NCBI GenBank assembly: GCA_020746105.1
Contig: CM036617.1
Coordinates: forward strand, 159,720,912 to 159,784,911
Length of the DNA stretch: 64,000 bases
Origin: Trogon surrucura
Lineage: Eukaryota; Chordata; Aves; Trogoniformes; Trogonidae
Direction of reading: 5' to 3'
The notes under the pieces were generated by a model. That model was not told the DNA's origin, did no database searches, and worked only from the letters and a program-made list of their open reading frames with translations. Each line of letters starts with the position of its first letter. Within the stretch, counting starts at the first letter, position 1. Shown here in pieces: positions 12,208 through 25,000 of the stretch. A program made the position numbers and the translations under genes.

Positions 12208-15200
12208 AGATGGAATAAAAATAGAGTAAGATGTCGTTGCTTTTGTTTCCAGCTGTCTTGGCAAAAGTGCTTTGTTAGCTCAGGTAGGATAATGTATATG
12301 CTTTTGAGCAAGCTACACATTTACAGCAGTATGATTTAACATGTGGTTTTGCCTTTTTCCTTCAGTTTCCCTTGTAGAAAGGGAAGGTATGACTTCACTG
12401 TATCCCTAGGCTAAATTCAATGATATTTGTGTTCTGCTTTGAACATACAAAGCACTAGCAGAAATATTAAAATTACTTTGCAAAAAAAAATCCTTGCCAT
12501 CTCCAGTTGGATATGCAATTACTTGGGCAAAAGAACTTACAAGTGCGCTCAGAGAAACAGATGATTTCCTGGGAAGTTGTAGAGTATAATGTATTTGTCT
12601 GAGTGCTGCAATCAAATACTTCTATGATGAGCACTCTAGAGGAGTTTATGAGGAAAATATTAATTCTTATTGTCTGCAGTGTTTGGATCTTGGAAGTCAC
12701 TAGGGCATGAGACCATCCATTATGTAGTAAAGTCAGAATAAATATTTGAATGATTTCTTTCCTTCTCCCAAGAAGTGTACATCCTGTATAACTATGAATA
12801 CAATTCTTTTCTTAAAGAGCATAGACATTTAGTGATGGACTGTATCATGATGTAAAACTGATTGGCCTGTGCTCAGAACTAAAGCTAACTTTCCCTGATT
12901 TTTAGGGTTTCTCAAGACACTAGTTCTTTCATTAAGCTCTTCCATTTGGCTGCGCATGTTTGAAAAGTGTTTCATTCATACATTCCTGCATTAGTTGTCA
13001 TTACACAAATTAATACTTTTAATAAAACCTGCAGATTCTCTTACTCCTTATATAACAATATATTTAGAATTATTGCAGTAAATTTAGGTGCTGTCAGATG
13101 GTCTTATTGCAGCGGAGGCTAGGTCTAAGTCACAAGTACATGAAACTCCAAAATAAGACAGGCTGAAGAACTTTGAGAGATTTTGATGATATTTTTCTGT
13201 TCAGAAGACAAAGAAAGCAATAAAATATGCATTGTCTTCAACTTCCTGAAATGATTGAGTATAATTTTTCACGTTCGATCTTTATCCCGTATTGTTTGTG
13301 GTCCTTCTCTAGGCCTTGGCATCTTACAAACGAGGTTAGTAGAAAGGTAGCATTTACAGCACTTATTAACCACTGTCTGTTCCAGAATGCCTCTTAGAAT
13401 ATTTATTCAAATTCAGCCTTCATTATTTTTAGCTCACTTGGGAAATTATTAGCTTTCATCTGATGCCTCATATATTTATGCTAGAAATAAGAAGATTTCA
13501 TACTAAGCGTATTAGTATGTTTAACGTCAGAGAGGAAGCCAAGTCATTATGCCAATTCTTATTTTAAGGAGCTTTTAATAGTGATAGCTTTTTTCACAAG
13601 TAGTCAATAAGGTCCATAAGCAAAATTTAGACAAGTAGCTAAGGACCCTGACTCATATTTCCAAAGATACTAATGCAACTAAAACCACATGCATATGCCT
13701 AGAAGGATTTTTTTTAAAAAAAAAACCAAAAAACAAAACCTGCCTGGGACTACCTGTCATTGATTTCAGTGCAAATTAGACACACGACTGCTTTTGAACA
13801 ACCTCTTGAGTGTCCATCTGCCTCTTCAGCGCCTAAAAACATTGAAAATCTGCCTCATAACCCTTTAGCACCCTCCAAGGTCTCACTGATTTTCAGAAGA
13901 CTCATACCAATTTCTGAAAATCGATTGACACTTCTAAAAGGTTAGTGTTCAGTCTTTTAGATATAGTCATCACCTACCACTAAAATAAAACTAATTTAAA
14001 CACTTAAGCAAACATTTATGTAAAAATAATTGATCATTTTTAATAGTTTGTGCCATGAATGATAAATGAACTTTAAAATTACACTGGAAATCTTTCAGAT
14101 TGGTTTGAATGAATGTTAAAAATGAGGAGCTTTTTGATGTGCATGTGCCCTTTTCAAATCGGGCACAAGTAGTATCTATTGGTTGCTTAAAAGAGGTTCT
14201 ATTTGCTATATTTATAATACAGAAGGAAAAATATCAAAAGTTCAGCTGGTAGTTCTTAGGAAAAACAGATGACTAGTTAAAAACCAGTGGGAATCCAGTC
14301 AAGGGAAAATATTTGTGGTACAATGATACCTATGGCCAAAAGACTTAGGAAAATCAGTGATCAATGTTTTCTTTAGTGAGTGTAAAGAATTCCTCAAATT
14401 AACTCATACTACCCTCAGTGCACTGAGCAAAAGACAACTGAAGTTAACATAACCTTGTGTAAGTATTCATGGATTCCTGACTGTAGATCATGAAGTGAAG
14501 AAACTCTTCTACGGGGCAAGCCTGGATTATTACCATCACTATTTTCCCCTTCTTTGGTGTCATATTTGTCCCTTCTTTATTACACTAAATATCAGCTTTT
14601 CCTTTACAATGTTTCTCTTTTCTCTACCATATGAAAGTGTAGATACACACTTAAAAAAAAATTATATCCTAAAAAAAACCAACAAAGACGCTCCCACCTG
14701 TTTCGTAATTCAAAGATAATAGTTTTGCATTCAAAATCTGTTGCAAGTTATTTGATTCTTGATGGGGAGTTCAAGCTTGATTTATTAAACAAAATGTGCT
14801 TTTTTTCACAAATCTGAGCTTCATTTGTAACATATTGGAATATGAAATTCCATTTGAAAAGAGCAGCAGACAATACAAATATCACAACTTATGAGTTTTG
14901 CTCATTTTATTAGCCTTCATCCCAGCAATAACAGGAAATATTTGTCTCTTATTGCATCAACTCTTATTGCTTTTAAAAACTAAAATGAATATGTAACAAA
15001 AATTTTAGTCGTTGACTTAGTGCAATTAGAGATGCAGTTGTAGAATCTAATTCCGTTGCTTGCATAAAGAAACACAAGTGTCAAATTCTACAAAAATATA
15101 TTCTTATTAATTTTTGAATGACTATATTATCTTGGCTACTCCACTTTTTGAAAATATTATATCTTGGGACAGTTATATTAAATCTACTGTATCTAATTCC

Positions 15201-16283
15201 TGAAATAGTGGTGGAACCCTCCAAGTGTGTTAAAATCATTCATATGAGTATCTCATACAAGATCACCTTTCATGACTTTTAAATGCCTAAATCAACAAAT
15301 AACTGTGAAGTGAGAGAACGTTGTGGAAATACTACTTCATTTCTACCCCATTTAACCCATTCCCTCAAGCCAGACCAACTGGTAATGGTACAATGCACAG
15401 TATTGAAAGTAACCTTAAACAAGCTAGATTATATATATTTATTCACAGAAAGTATAAATAATCCTTTCTGGTTTTAGTGCCATGCTCTGACTGTTTCAAA
15501 ATAGCAGTTACTGAAAAAAGTTTGTCAAGATCTGAACAACCTATTGGAAATGTCAAGAACAACAATTGCTGTTCCCTACAAAGGGATCACTTTAAGGAAG
15601 ATCATGGAATGCAGTTGTCTTGAAATGGTTTTGAACCATTTCTATATTGCCTTGAACAAGGGTAGGAACTGAAAATAGAGGAACTTTGTGCTGTTGATTC
15701 AACTCATGGAATGGCTAACAACCTCAGGTGGTGCCTTACTTCAGTCATATTATTGCTTTCATAGATGAGCTTGTTAGGTCACCAGTAACTATTTTTTAAA
15801 TCTTAAAATTGTCTGAATATCTGAAAACTGTACTTGAGCATCATTCTGTGTCCTTTCTCCTTGACGATATTTTATGGTACAGCATTCTAACAGAGAAAAT
15901 GCTTCTTTAATAACATCTGATATTTAGATGTTGCTCTAGGTTTTAAATGTTATTATTCTTATTGTCTCAATTTCTTAAAAAACTGCTGGGCCATGTATAT
16001 TGATAGGAGTAAAAATGAATCCATGTGAACAGCAGTGTAAAAAATTGTTTCATTTTTTATGAATAAATAAGTGCACCTTGTCTCATTATGCAGGAGTAAA
16101 ACATGAAAGAGTGTTACTTACTATGGCATATAAGAGTACATCCTATTGATTATGTCAAGAAAGAAAAGATAGATAAGCTTTTCCCTTCTACTTTCTCAGA
16201 ATTGAGTACTGTCTCCAACAGGTTTCACAGTCAGACTAAGGACTGGGAGTTCTCAAAGACTGAAGGAGCAATTCCAACTGGTG
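12208..16283. other. Intron 2 segment without recognised elements
   Basis: AT-rich intronic DNA between the copy B repeat and the first CR1. Only an A/T-rich patch with T and A runs (about 13709-13740) and similar short runs were seen. Confidence 0.6.
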
Positions 16284-17400
16284 TTCATAGAATTGTGTCA
16301 TAGAATCACAGAATGGTTTGAGTTGGAAGGGACCTTATAGATCATCTAGTTCCAATCACCCTGTCATGGGCAGGGACACCTTCCAGTAAACCAGGTTGCT
16401 CAAAGCCCCATCCAGCCTGGCCTTGAAATCTTCCAGGGATGGGAAATCCACAACTTCTTTGGGCAACCTCTTTCAGTGTTTCACCACCCTCATAGTAAAG
16501 AACTTTTTCTTAACATTTGATTTAAATCTACTGACTCCAGCTTAAAACCATTGCCCCTCATCCTATCATCGCATGCCCTTGTAAAAAAAACTCCTCTTTT
16601 GGCTTTTCTGTAGGCCCCCTTTTAGTATTGGAAGTCCACTATAAAGTATCCCCAGAACCTTCTCTTCTCCAGGCTGAACAACCACAACTCCCTCAGCCTG
16701 TCCTCACAGCAGAGGTGTTCCAGCCCTCTGTTCATCTTTGTGGCCCTCCTCTGGACCAGCTCCAACAGGTCCATATCATTCCTGTGTTGTGAGCTCCAGC
16801 TGGATCTCACCAGAGCAGAGTAGAGAGGCAAGATCACCTCTCTCGATCTGATGGCCATGCTTCTTTTGATGCAGCCCAGAATATGGTTGGCTTTCTGGGC
16901 TGTCAGTGCACATTGCCAGCTCATGTTAAGCATCTCGTCAACCAGCACCCTCATGTCCTCTGCAGGGTTGCTCTCAGTCCACTCATTGCCCAGTCTATAT
17001 TTGTGCTTGGGATTGCCCTGACCCAGGTGAAGGACCTTGCACTTGGCCTTGTTCAACTTCATGAGGTTAGCATGGGCCCACCTCTCAAGCATGTCAAGGT
17101 CTCTCTGGACAGCATTCCTTCCCTGCAATGTGTTAACCACACCACACAGCTTGGTGTCATCGGCAAACTTGCTGAGGGTGCACTTGATCCCACTGTTCAA
17201 GTTGCTGACAGAGATGTTAAACAGCACTGCTCTCAGAACCGACCCCCGAGGAACACCACTCATCACAGGTCTTCATTTGGACACTGACACATGGATTGCA
17301 ACTCTTTGAGAGCAGCCCTCTATCAAATTCCTTATCCACTAAGTGGTCCATTCAGTGAATCCATGTCTTTCCAGTTGAGAGACCAGGATGTCATGCATGT
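16284..17400 (-). mobile_element. CR1 LINE, 5'-truncated, RT C-terminal half and 3' end
   Basis: This minus-strand CR1 copy is in sense orientation within IGF1 intron 2. Its 3' end is at the low coordinate, where the minus strand finishes in CR1-style 8-bp repeats (ATTCTGTG, ATTCTATG). Before that come the characteristic AAGGTCCCTTCCAACTCAAA-type sequence and the C-terminal coding end of ORF2. The 5' end is truncated inside the reverse transcriptase near 17400. The coding part is described in the pseudogene entry. Confidence 0.92.
16622..17266 (-). pseudogene. CR1 ORF2 reverse-transcriptase fragment, 214 uninterrupted codons
   Basis: This is the longest open frame in the window. It starts in the RT motif-B area (SGVPRGSVL), passes the catalytic FADD box ([13 protein letters not shown]) and continues through the thumb and C-terminal region ([31 protein letters not shown]). 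Full CR1 ORF2 is about 900-1000 residues with an N-terminal endonuclease, so this is roughly the last quarter. It lacks the endonuclease, the early RT motifs and a proper start. The frame stays open but has substitutions such as LRAVLFN where LGAVLFN-like sequence is usual. It is a dead insertion rather than a gene. Confidence 0.85.
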
Positions 17401-18354
17401 TACCTGCGTAAGGCACATTCTGGGTCTTTGCTTAACTCTATTATGCCATGGCAGCTAAAATAAGCTTCAATTTGCTTTGAACTGAAATGCAGTCCATGTA
17501 AGTGCATCCTTATCTCCACACTGAAGTTCACTGTGTGGTTTTAAATAGATTCATCCCATCAAAATTTAGGCTTTTAATAGAGGGTCCTTACTCAACAGAC
17601 TTAACTAACTTAAGGATACAATTGCCATAGCTTCCTTGCTTGATTTAGTGAAGGAAAAGTATGCCTTATGTGACATTCAGAACGCAATGAGAGTTCTGAA
17701 AGTTTCTTACTCTTCTCACTGACTGTGGAATGAGCTGGAGTAGGTTTCTAATTCAGACACTTCTTTTAAATGCTCAAAAGTAGATGGAATTAATCTGGAC
17801 CGGAATCTCCTTTTGCATACCTGATCAAGCTCTGTTTAGTCTTTATCATTCAGAAGGTTCAGACTGTATATGGATAAATGAAAATTATGTTTGTCACAGG
17901 TTGTCTGTCTAGAAAGATCTGAATTTAAAAGTCTTTTATCTGAGAAGTGAAAGGAACAATATAGACAGTAACATAAAATACAAATAAGAGCTTTTCTAAT
18001 CTATCCTTTTCTACATGAATTGTGGAGGTGTAATAACATCACCTATTCTTCCTACACCTCTATCCTGCTTTGGAAAGAAAAAGGAAAAAAAACTAGAAAA
18101 AGTATCAGTAAGGAATACTTTGATATTACTGAATTCCAAAATGTAAGTAGAGTCATAACACAAACTATTTTAATACTTTTGTTTTCATTCAGTACCCATT
18201 GATTTAGAGTAAAATGCCAGAAATAATTAGAAGTGTTCTAAAAGCAAATATATATGGTGTTTTTGTATTTAATCTTAGCTAGATATTTCAGGAATAAACA
18301 TGGCTTTTATTTGAGACATGTATTTGCCAATAATACATCTGATTAAACTAGGAA

Positions 18355-18435
18355 AATTAGACATACTATCAGTAGCTTGCTCCCAAATTACACAAGAAGA
18401 AATTAGATACATTTTCAGTAGCTTGCTCTCAAATC
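18355..18435 (+). repeat. Imperfect 46-bp direct repeat
   Basis: AATTAGACATACTATCAGTA at 18355 and AATTAGATACATTTTCAGTA at 18401 are each followed by GCTTGCTCYCAAAT. About 34 bases recur at a 46-bp spacing with a few changes, consistent with a local tandem duplication. Confidence 0.7.
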
Positions 18436-18980
18436 TCTTCAGTCTATGAGTCACCAGATTCTTCCTGCCAAACTAAATATGTCTGTGAAAGGCTGGAAAC
18501 TTTAACGGAAAGAAATATAAAACTTGAAATACATAGGAAAAACTAAGTTTTTTCATGGAAGACCTGTTGACTAGTAACTCAAGAATTCAGGGGATGTAGA
18601 AACAAATTATTACATCTTACTTGTCTACAGAAGTTTCAAGGTATGAAACATACCAGATTTAAACCTGCTATGTTAACCTAGAATAGATGTCCTTATTAGT
18701 TTTTATGTAACCTAAAGTAATCAATGTAGACTTACAGAAAGAAGTTTCAAAAATTTTGTTATAATAGTGGAAGCTTTTATCCAGTCATTTTGATGGAGCT
18801 GAGTTAAAAACCCCTTCAGTATAGTTAATACAAGTCTGGAAAAAAAAATTCCACTGCTGTATTTTTGATTTATTGTACATGGTACCACAGAATCATTGAA
18901 GCTGATCGGAAATGTAGTCATCTTTTCAGATGCACAAACGTAATGACCTCTTTTCCACCATTTTGCTCACAACACTTACA

Positions 18981-19020
18981 AACTTAGAGTTTGTGCATGT
19001 AACTTAGAGTCTGTGCATGT
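18981..19020 (+). repeat. 20-bp tandem duplication
   Basis: Two adjacent 20-base units, AACTTAGAGTTTGTGCATGT and AACTTAGAGTCTGTGCATGT, differ at one base. A third unit starts and decays (AATTTAAGC). Confidence 0.85.
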
Positions 19021-19686
19021 AATTTAAGCTTTTATTCATTGCCTTAGTAGGATATGACTGTTGATTAACATTCTTTTGAAGTCAAAACAATATTCAGTAT
19101 TATTACTTCCCTTAGAAGTTGCTGTCTATAGAAGCTGAGGGTGTTACTTAAATGCTTACTTATATGGAGATAGAAATAGTTAATAAGTATTGCTAGAATA
19201 TTTATCTTCAGAAAGAAAACAGTTTTGTTCACTGAGCTGGATTGAGTCAGAATGCCCTAAGTCAACCTCTTCTTTTTTCTGCATACTCAGCCTTGGGTAA
19301 ATTTCTGCCTGACACACCAGGACACAAAAACAATAAACAAATAGTTCTGCATCCAAAAAAGAATCATGTAATGTCAAATTTGAACATAAGCCATAATGTC
19401 CTAATGGAAGTGCCTTAACAGGACATTCTTCCCTTACTTCCACACTTTTATGGGCACATAAGGAAGCAGAAAAGTCTGCCGTCTGGAGGCATTCTCTTTC
19501 TCTAGAACAGTTATATAGATAGGAAAACTGGGATCACAGCTCAATTTCAAAAATAAGATCGGAAATATATAAATATGCTGTAGACTCTGGGGGGGGGAAA
19601 AGAAGAAAAATGAGAGAGATGAAGGATGAGGCAGAAATTGTTTCTTTGATAAAAGGAAGTTTTCACAAGCAAAGGATTTAACATGA

Positions 19687-22000
19687 ATCACAAAATATTA
19701 GGGACTGGAAGGGATCTCAAAAGATCATCTGGTCCAACCCCCCTGCCAGAGCAGGATCACCTACAGTAGGTCACACAGGAACACATCCAGGCAGGTTTTG
19801 AATGTCTCCAGAGATGGAGACTCCACAACCTCCCTGGGCAGCCTGTGCCAGTGCTCTGGCACCCTCACAGTGAAAAAGTTTTTCCTCATGTTTTTGTGGA
19901 ACTTCCTATGCTCCAGCTTGAACCCATTGCCCCTTGTCCTGTCAATGGACATCACTGAGAAGAGCCTGGCTCCGTCCTCCTGACATTGACCCTTTACATA
20001 CTTATAAACATTAATGAGGTCACCCCTCAGTCTACTCCAAGCTGAAGAGACCCAGCTCCTTCAGCTTTTCCTCATGAGGGAGATGTTCCACACCCTTCAT
20101 CATCTTTGTGGCTCTGTGCTGGACTCTTTGAATCAGTTCCCTGTCCTTTTTGAACTGAGGGGCCCAGAACTAGACACAGTATTCCAGATGTGGCCTCAGC
20201 AAGGCAGAGTAGAGTGGAAGAAACTCTCTTGGCCTACTTGCTGCTCCCCTTCTAATACACCCCAGGATGCTCTTGGCCTTCTTGGCCACGAGGGCACATG
20301 GCTGGCTCATGGTCATCCTGCTGTCCACCAGAACCCCCAGGTTCCTCTCCCCTGCGCTACTCTCCAACAGGTTAGTCCCCAACATATACTGGCACATGGG
20401 TTTCTTTCCCAGGTGGGACTCTACACTTCCCTTTGTATTTCATACAATTTCTCCCCACCCAGCCCTCCAGCCTGTCTAGGTCTCGCTGAATGGCAGCACA
20501 GCCTTCTGGTGTGTCAGCCACTCCTCCTGGTTTTGTGTCATCAGCAAACTCGCTGATGGTGCTCTCTAATCCATCGTCCAGGTCATTGATGAATATATTG
20601 AACAGCACTGCTCCCAGTACTGATCCCTGAGGGACTCCACTAGCTATGAGCCTTCAACTAGACTGCCCCATTGACCACAACTCTCTGACTTCTTTCCTTC
20701 AACCAGTTCAAAATCTACCTCAGTATCCGATCATCCAGACCACACTTCCTCAGTTTAGCTACGAGGATGCTGTGGGAGACGGTGTCAAATACTTTACTTA
20801 AATCCAGATAAACCACATCCAGTGCACTGCCATCATCTATCCACCTGGTTATGTCCTCATAAAAGGCTATCAGGTTGGTCAAACATGACTTCCTCTTGGC
20901 AAAACCATGCTGACTGCTCCTAATGACCCTCTTATCCTTAATATGCCTAGAGGCGGCGCCAAGGATAAGATTTTCCTTCACCTTTCCAGGTATGGAGGTG
21001 AAGCTGACAGGTCTGTAGTTACCCAGGTCCTCCTTCTTGCTGTTTTAGAAGACTGAAGTGACATTTCCTTTCCTCCAGTCCTCAGGCACCTCACCTGTTG
21101 CCCACAACTTACCAAAGGTGATGGAGAGTGGCCTAGCAATGACTTCCACGAGCTCCATCAGCACCCATGGGTGCATCCCATCAGGGCCCATGGATTTATG
21201 TATGTTCAGATTGCCTAATTGATCCCTCACCCAGTCATCATCAACCAAGGCAAACTCCTCCTTGGTCCTTACGGTTCTGGGGCTCCTGAGGACAGTCTCC
21301 AGTTCAGACAGAGCCAAAGAAGGCATTGAGTAACTCTGTCTTCTCTGTATCCTCTGTTACTAGGGCACCAACCCCATTCATCAGTGGACCTACATTGCCT
21401 CTAGTGTTATTTCTGTATGCACTGTATTTAAAGAATCCCTTTCTGTTGCTCTTGACCTCCCTTGCAAGGTCTAATTCCAAGGAGGCCTTAGCTTTCCTAG
21501 TTGCTTCCCTACATCCTCTGACCACAGTCTTATACTCCACCCAAATGGCCAGCCCCTCCTCCACGATCTCTAGACTATTCTTCCATTTGAGTTTGCCCAG
21601 CAGTTCCCTGGTTAACTATGTGGGTCTCCTGGATCTCTTTCTTGATTTCCTGCCTGTTGGGATGCACTGATCCCGAGCTTGGAAGAAGTGGTCCTTAAAT
21701 ATTAACCAGCTATCTTAGGCCCCTTTAACTTCTTATATCCAGTCCCACAGGATTTCCCCTAGCAATTGCTTGAAAAGGCCAAAGTTGGCCCTGCTGAAAT
21801 CCAGGTTTGTGATCCTTCTTGATATTCTCTTCCTACTGCACAAGATCCTGAATTCCACCATCTTGTGGTTGCTGCAGCCAAGGCTGCCCTCAGCCTTCAC
21901 CACTTCAGCCAGACCCTCCTTGTTTGTGAATATAAGATCCAGCAGCGCTCCTCTCCTAGTCAGCCCATCCACAGTTTCCAATCTGTCTATTCCGAGCAAG
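19687..22000 (-). mobile_element. CR1 LINE, about 2.3 kb, endonuclease end to 3' terminus
   Basis: This is the largest transposable element in the window, on the minus strand and sense to IGF1. Homology runs from the C-terminal part of the CR1 endonuclease (near 22000) through the linker, the reverse transcriptase and the C-terminal domain to a 3' end near 19687. The 3' region differs clearly in sequence from the copies at 16.3 and 59.3 kb, so it is probably another CR1 subfamily. The left edge is sharp at the decayed CR1 terminus (TTTTGTGATTCATG on the minus strand). The 5' edge is approximate because homology fades into unrelated DNA. Confidence 0.92.
19761..21990 (-). pseudogene. CR1 ORF2, endonuclease remnant plus nearly whole RT, frameshifted
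   Basis: The protein is split over several frames. In order on the minus strand: an endonuclease end at about 21990-21733 (LTRRGALLDLIF, then GCSNHKMVEF, where the usual SDH catalytic motif is SNH); a linker at 21564-21304 (KGFFKYSAYRNNTRGNVGPL, EDTEKTELLNAFF); early RT at 21326-21045 (DQLGNLNIHKSMGPDGMHPW, VPEDWRKGNV); RT motif A at 20981-20715 (SSQHGFAKRKSCLTNL, VVYLDLSKVFDTVSH); the FADD box at 20608-20372 ([20 protein letters not shown]); the thumb at 20397-20170 ([21 protein letters not shown]); and the C terminus at 19955-19761 ([20 protein letters not shown]). The breaks and the D-to-N change in the endonuclease show it is inactive. No open ORF1 remains. Confidence 0.85.
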
Positions 22001-25000
22001 AACATTGAAAACTTTAAATTTGAGTGTACATTGGATTCAATCAGAAAATACAGCATCTCAGACTTGTGTTTGATTTTGTAAGGAACTTAACTAAGGATTT
22101 CAAAGGAGGTATTTTTTTTATGGAATTCAAAATCAGTTCACGAGGAATTGGCATTGGAGAAGCAATCAGAAATTTACCCTCAAAGTTGCTCAGATAAAAT
22201 TGACAAGACAAGCTCACTTACATAATTTGTCTGATACTTAAAGGAATCTGAAAACAAGATAGCATTTGACTTTTCTTCCTTTGATACATTAAGAAATTCT
22301 GAAAGCTATGTGTTAACCTGGGCTTAAGGTACAGCCTTTTGTTTGAAACAGGTATTTGGTATTTAACTGGATTCAATTTTTTAAACTTTTACTTACATCA
22401 ACAATGCAAAGTTATCTATAAGTTGGAGTAACCCATTGGTCAGTATATGGTTTACCCCTCCAAAGGCTGTGGATGTGTTAAAATTCTTTTTCTCAGAACC
22501 TCATTCACTGATGCAAACATGAAATATGCCTGTAATTACTTAACAATTAAACCCAGTGCTTTGTCTATATCTTGCATAGTGATTTTGCATTAAGTGCACC
22601 ACAAAGTATGAACTAATGGCTTTCTCTTCTTCTTGACACAGACGTTCCTGTGGTTATTACCAGAGATAAGTTTAGCATAAATTCTTCAATAAGTATACAT
22701 TTGTGATATTTCTTTTCTTCTTGATTTCTAGACTGAGAAATGTCTTAACTCTTGGTTACCCCTTTCATTTGTTGTCGTATTTTTGAACAATTAAGCTTAT
22801 ATCATAGGGAAATGCTGACATTTGGGTATGGCTTAATAAACAAGTTTAGGTCCATCCTTTTTTATCAAAGCTCTGAAATGAAAATGGCTTTGAGTCTCTA
22901 TTTGATTTTCAATGATGTGAGAAGGTTTGAAAGAGAAACACGCATGAGAGCTAAGTGCTGAATAAGATCTAGAGAAATGGCTGTATGAACTTCCTTCTTT
23001 GAATGAGCTCTCTGTATACATTACCCTAGGTGCTCAAGTAGTTAATGCAAAAGGTTTAATTAAGAGACTGTGTGGTTCTACTAAACAAAACAATTTGCTT
23101 CACAACTGTTGTTGCTGTTGATCAAGTATTGTAAATCCATTTTTAACACCAGAACAAATGAAGAGGTCCACATGCAAAGGTTTTTGGCCAATTACATAAA
23201 CCATATGCCAGAATCGAAGCCAATGAAGGGTTTTTCTTGGTATTTAAGATTCAGTGAAAAAGTAAGAGGGGAAGTTACGCCAAGAATTAATGTTGATCTT
23301 GCCAAGTGCTTCTCTGAGTGACTTTATCCAACATGAGACTAAACAATGTATTAAATACACACACAGCAGTTAGAGAATCAAATGTCAAATAACAGCTCTC
23401 TGCTATTTGAGACCAAATTTGAAACTTGGTCTAGTGTATAGATAAAGGCAAACATCATAAAAAGCGTTAGCCTTTCTAACATCTAACAGCTAATAAGGAC
23501 ACATAAATTGAACTTCTGGAGAAACTTTACTTATTTGATTTTGGTAGTAGACACTTTTTGCACAGATGTTTCTTGCTGAAATTTTGATCAATGGTTTGCT
23601 TCCAGTCACTTCATTAAAATTATCATTACTACTACAGTTACTCTTAATGAAAAGGTTGAAAAATTATGAAGTCCTTGGTGACATGAGAACTAGCTGTTGA
23701 GGAAACCTGTTTGCAGAGTCTAAATTTAGTGTATTTTAGAGAGTAAATCCTCCTAGATGCAATGTGTGATCCATGGAGAAAGAAGGCAGAACATCTCTCT
23801 TTTATTAAAGAGGTAACTTAAGAAGATTAACCTCACTAAACTAAGGTTAGCCTTTATGGACACTTTCTAGCCTTTCTTAATGGAGTAAAAAAGAACAGAA
23901 TTCTTTCAAACTGGCTTATTTTCGGAGAACTTTCTCAATGATTATTACCAGGGGAAATAGAGCACGCACCAAACTTATGTATCAATTATTTGACTATACA
24001 GTGATACCACTGCAGAAGTCCGAACTGTCTTTTTTTCTTACAGAGGTGTATCAATAACTATGACCATAGTCCTGGTTCCCTGAGTACTGATCTTGCAGAC
24101 CTGGTTAAAGCACATCTTACCTCCTTTCCAGGCTAGCTTTACCATAAGAAGAAAGGAACCTGGGGAACACACTTAAACAGTTCATGAATGCAGACTTTGG
24201 ACACGAATGGGGCATGTAGCCAGACCAAGGAACTAGAAAACACTCTCGGATCTTGGTGTGTGAACATAGCCAAGATGACCAGCATTTCTTTCCAAAGAAA
24301 GACTGTAAGACTGTCACTGACACCACAGGCTGTGTGTGTCCGCAGCAGCTTTTCAGCGTGCCTCTCCCGGGCTTGTAACATTAACGTTCCTTTCAATCAG
24401 GGACACAGAGAGGAACTAATGACTCATCGCTCCTACAGGTATGGAGTAGTTAAAGAACTAAGTGTCATGCAGTCTCTTGTAATTATGTTGATAGGTTTGA
24501 CAGGCCTAGAAACTTTAATAACATCTTAAAAGCAGACTTCCTGAAGTAAACAAGAAGCTGTTAACTAAAGGGAAATGGAAGAAGTAAAACATAGTTGCCT
24601 ACCTCTATGCCCCTTATTTCCTGCTTTTAAGGCACTAATACCTTAGTTCTGCAAAGCATTGAGATCTGATGACAGCTCTGATTACCCAAAATGATGTTCA
24701 CTGTCTTATCCTGATTTTCTGCTGTTTATAAACCAATAGCCTGATGTTGTGCACAGCTGGGGATATTCCCAAGGACAACACACAATTCTGATTGTCTTAG
24801 TGGAAAAAAAAAGTAGCAAAAATCTGTAATGATTCTCCACAAAGCAGTTAACACAAGGAACATTAGGCAGGATACCAGAAAAGCCTCTTTTTTATGTGAT
24901 TCACTCTTTTGAATACGGATCATTCTCCATTCCCTGAAGAATATTAGAGGAACTCTATTGTGATATATATCTAAATTCAGGTCCTTCTTTTTTTTTATAC

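Noticed and set aside
16883-17309. 134- and 90-codon plus-strand frames
   Set aside because: Antisense shadows of the CR1 RT fragment at 16622-17266.
18885-18910. ACAGAATCATTGAAGCTGAT as a CR1 3' end
   Set aside because: Only about ten bases resemble the CR1 terminus and the following GGTTGGAAGGGA-type sequence is missing.
20014-20556. 180-codon plus-strand frame
   Set aside because: It is the antisense of the CR1 reverse-transcriptase region; the minus strand carries the true CR1 motifs ([13 protein letters not shown]).
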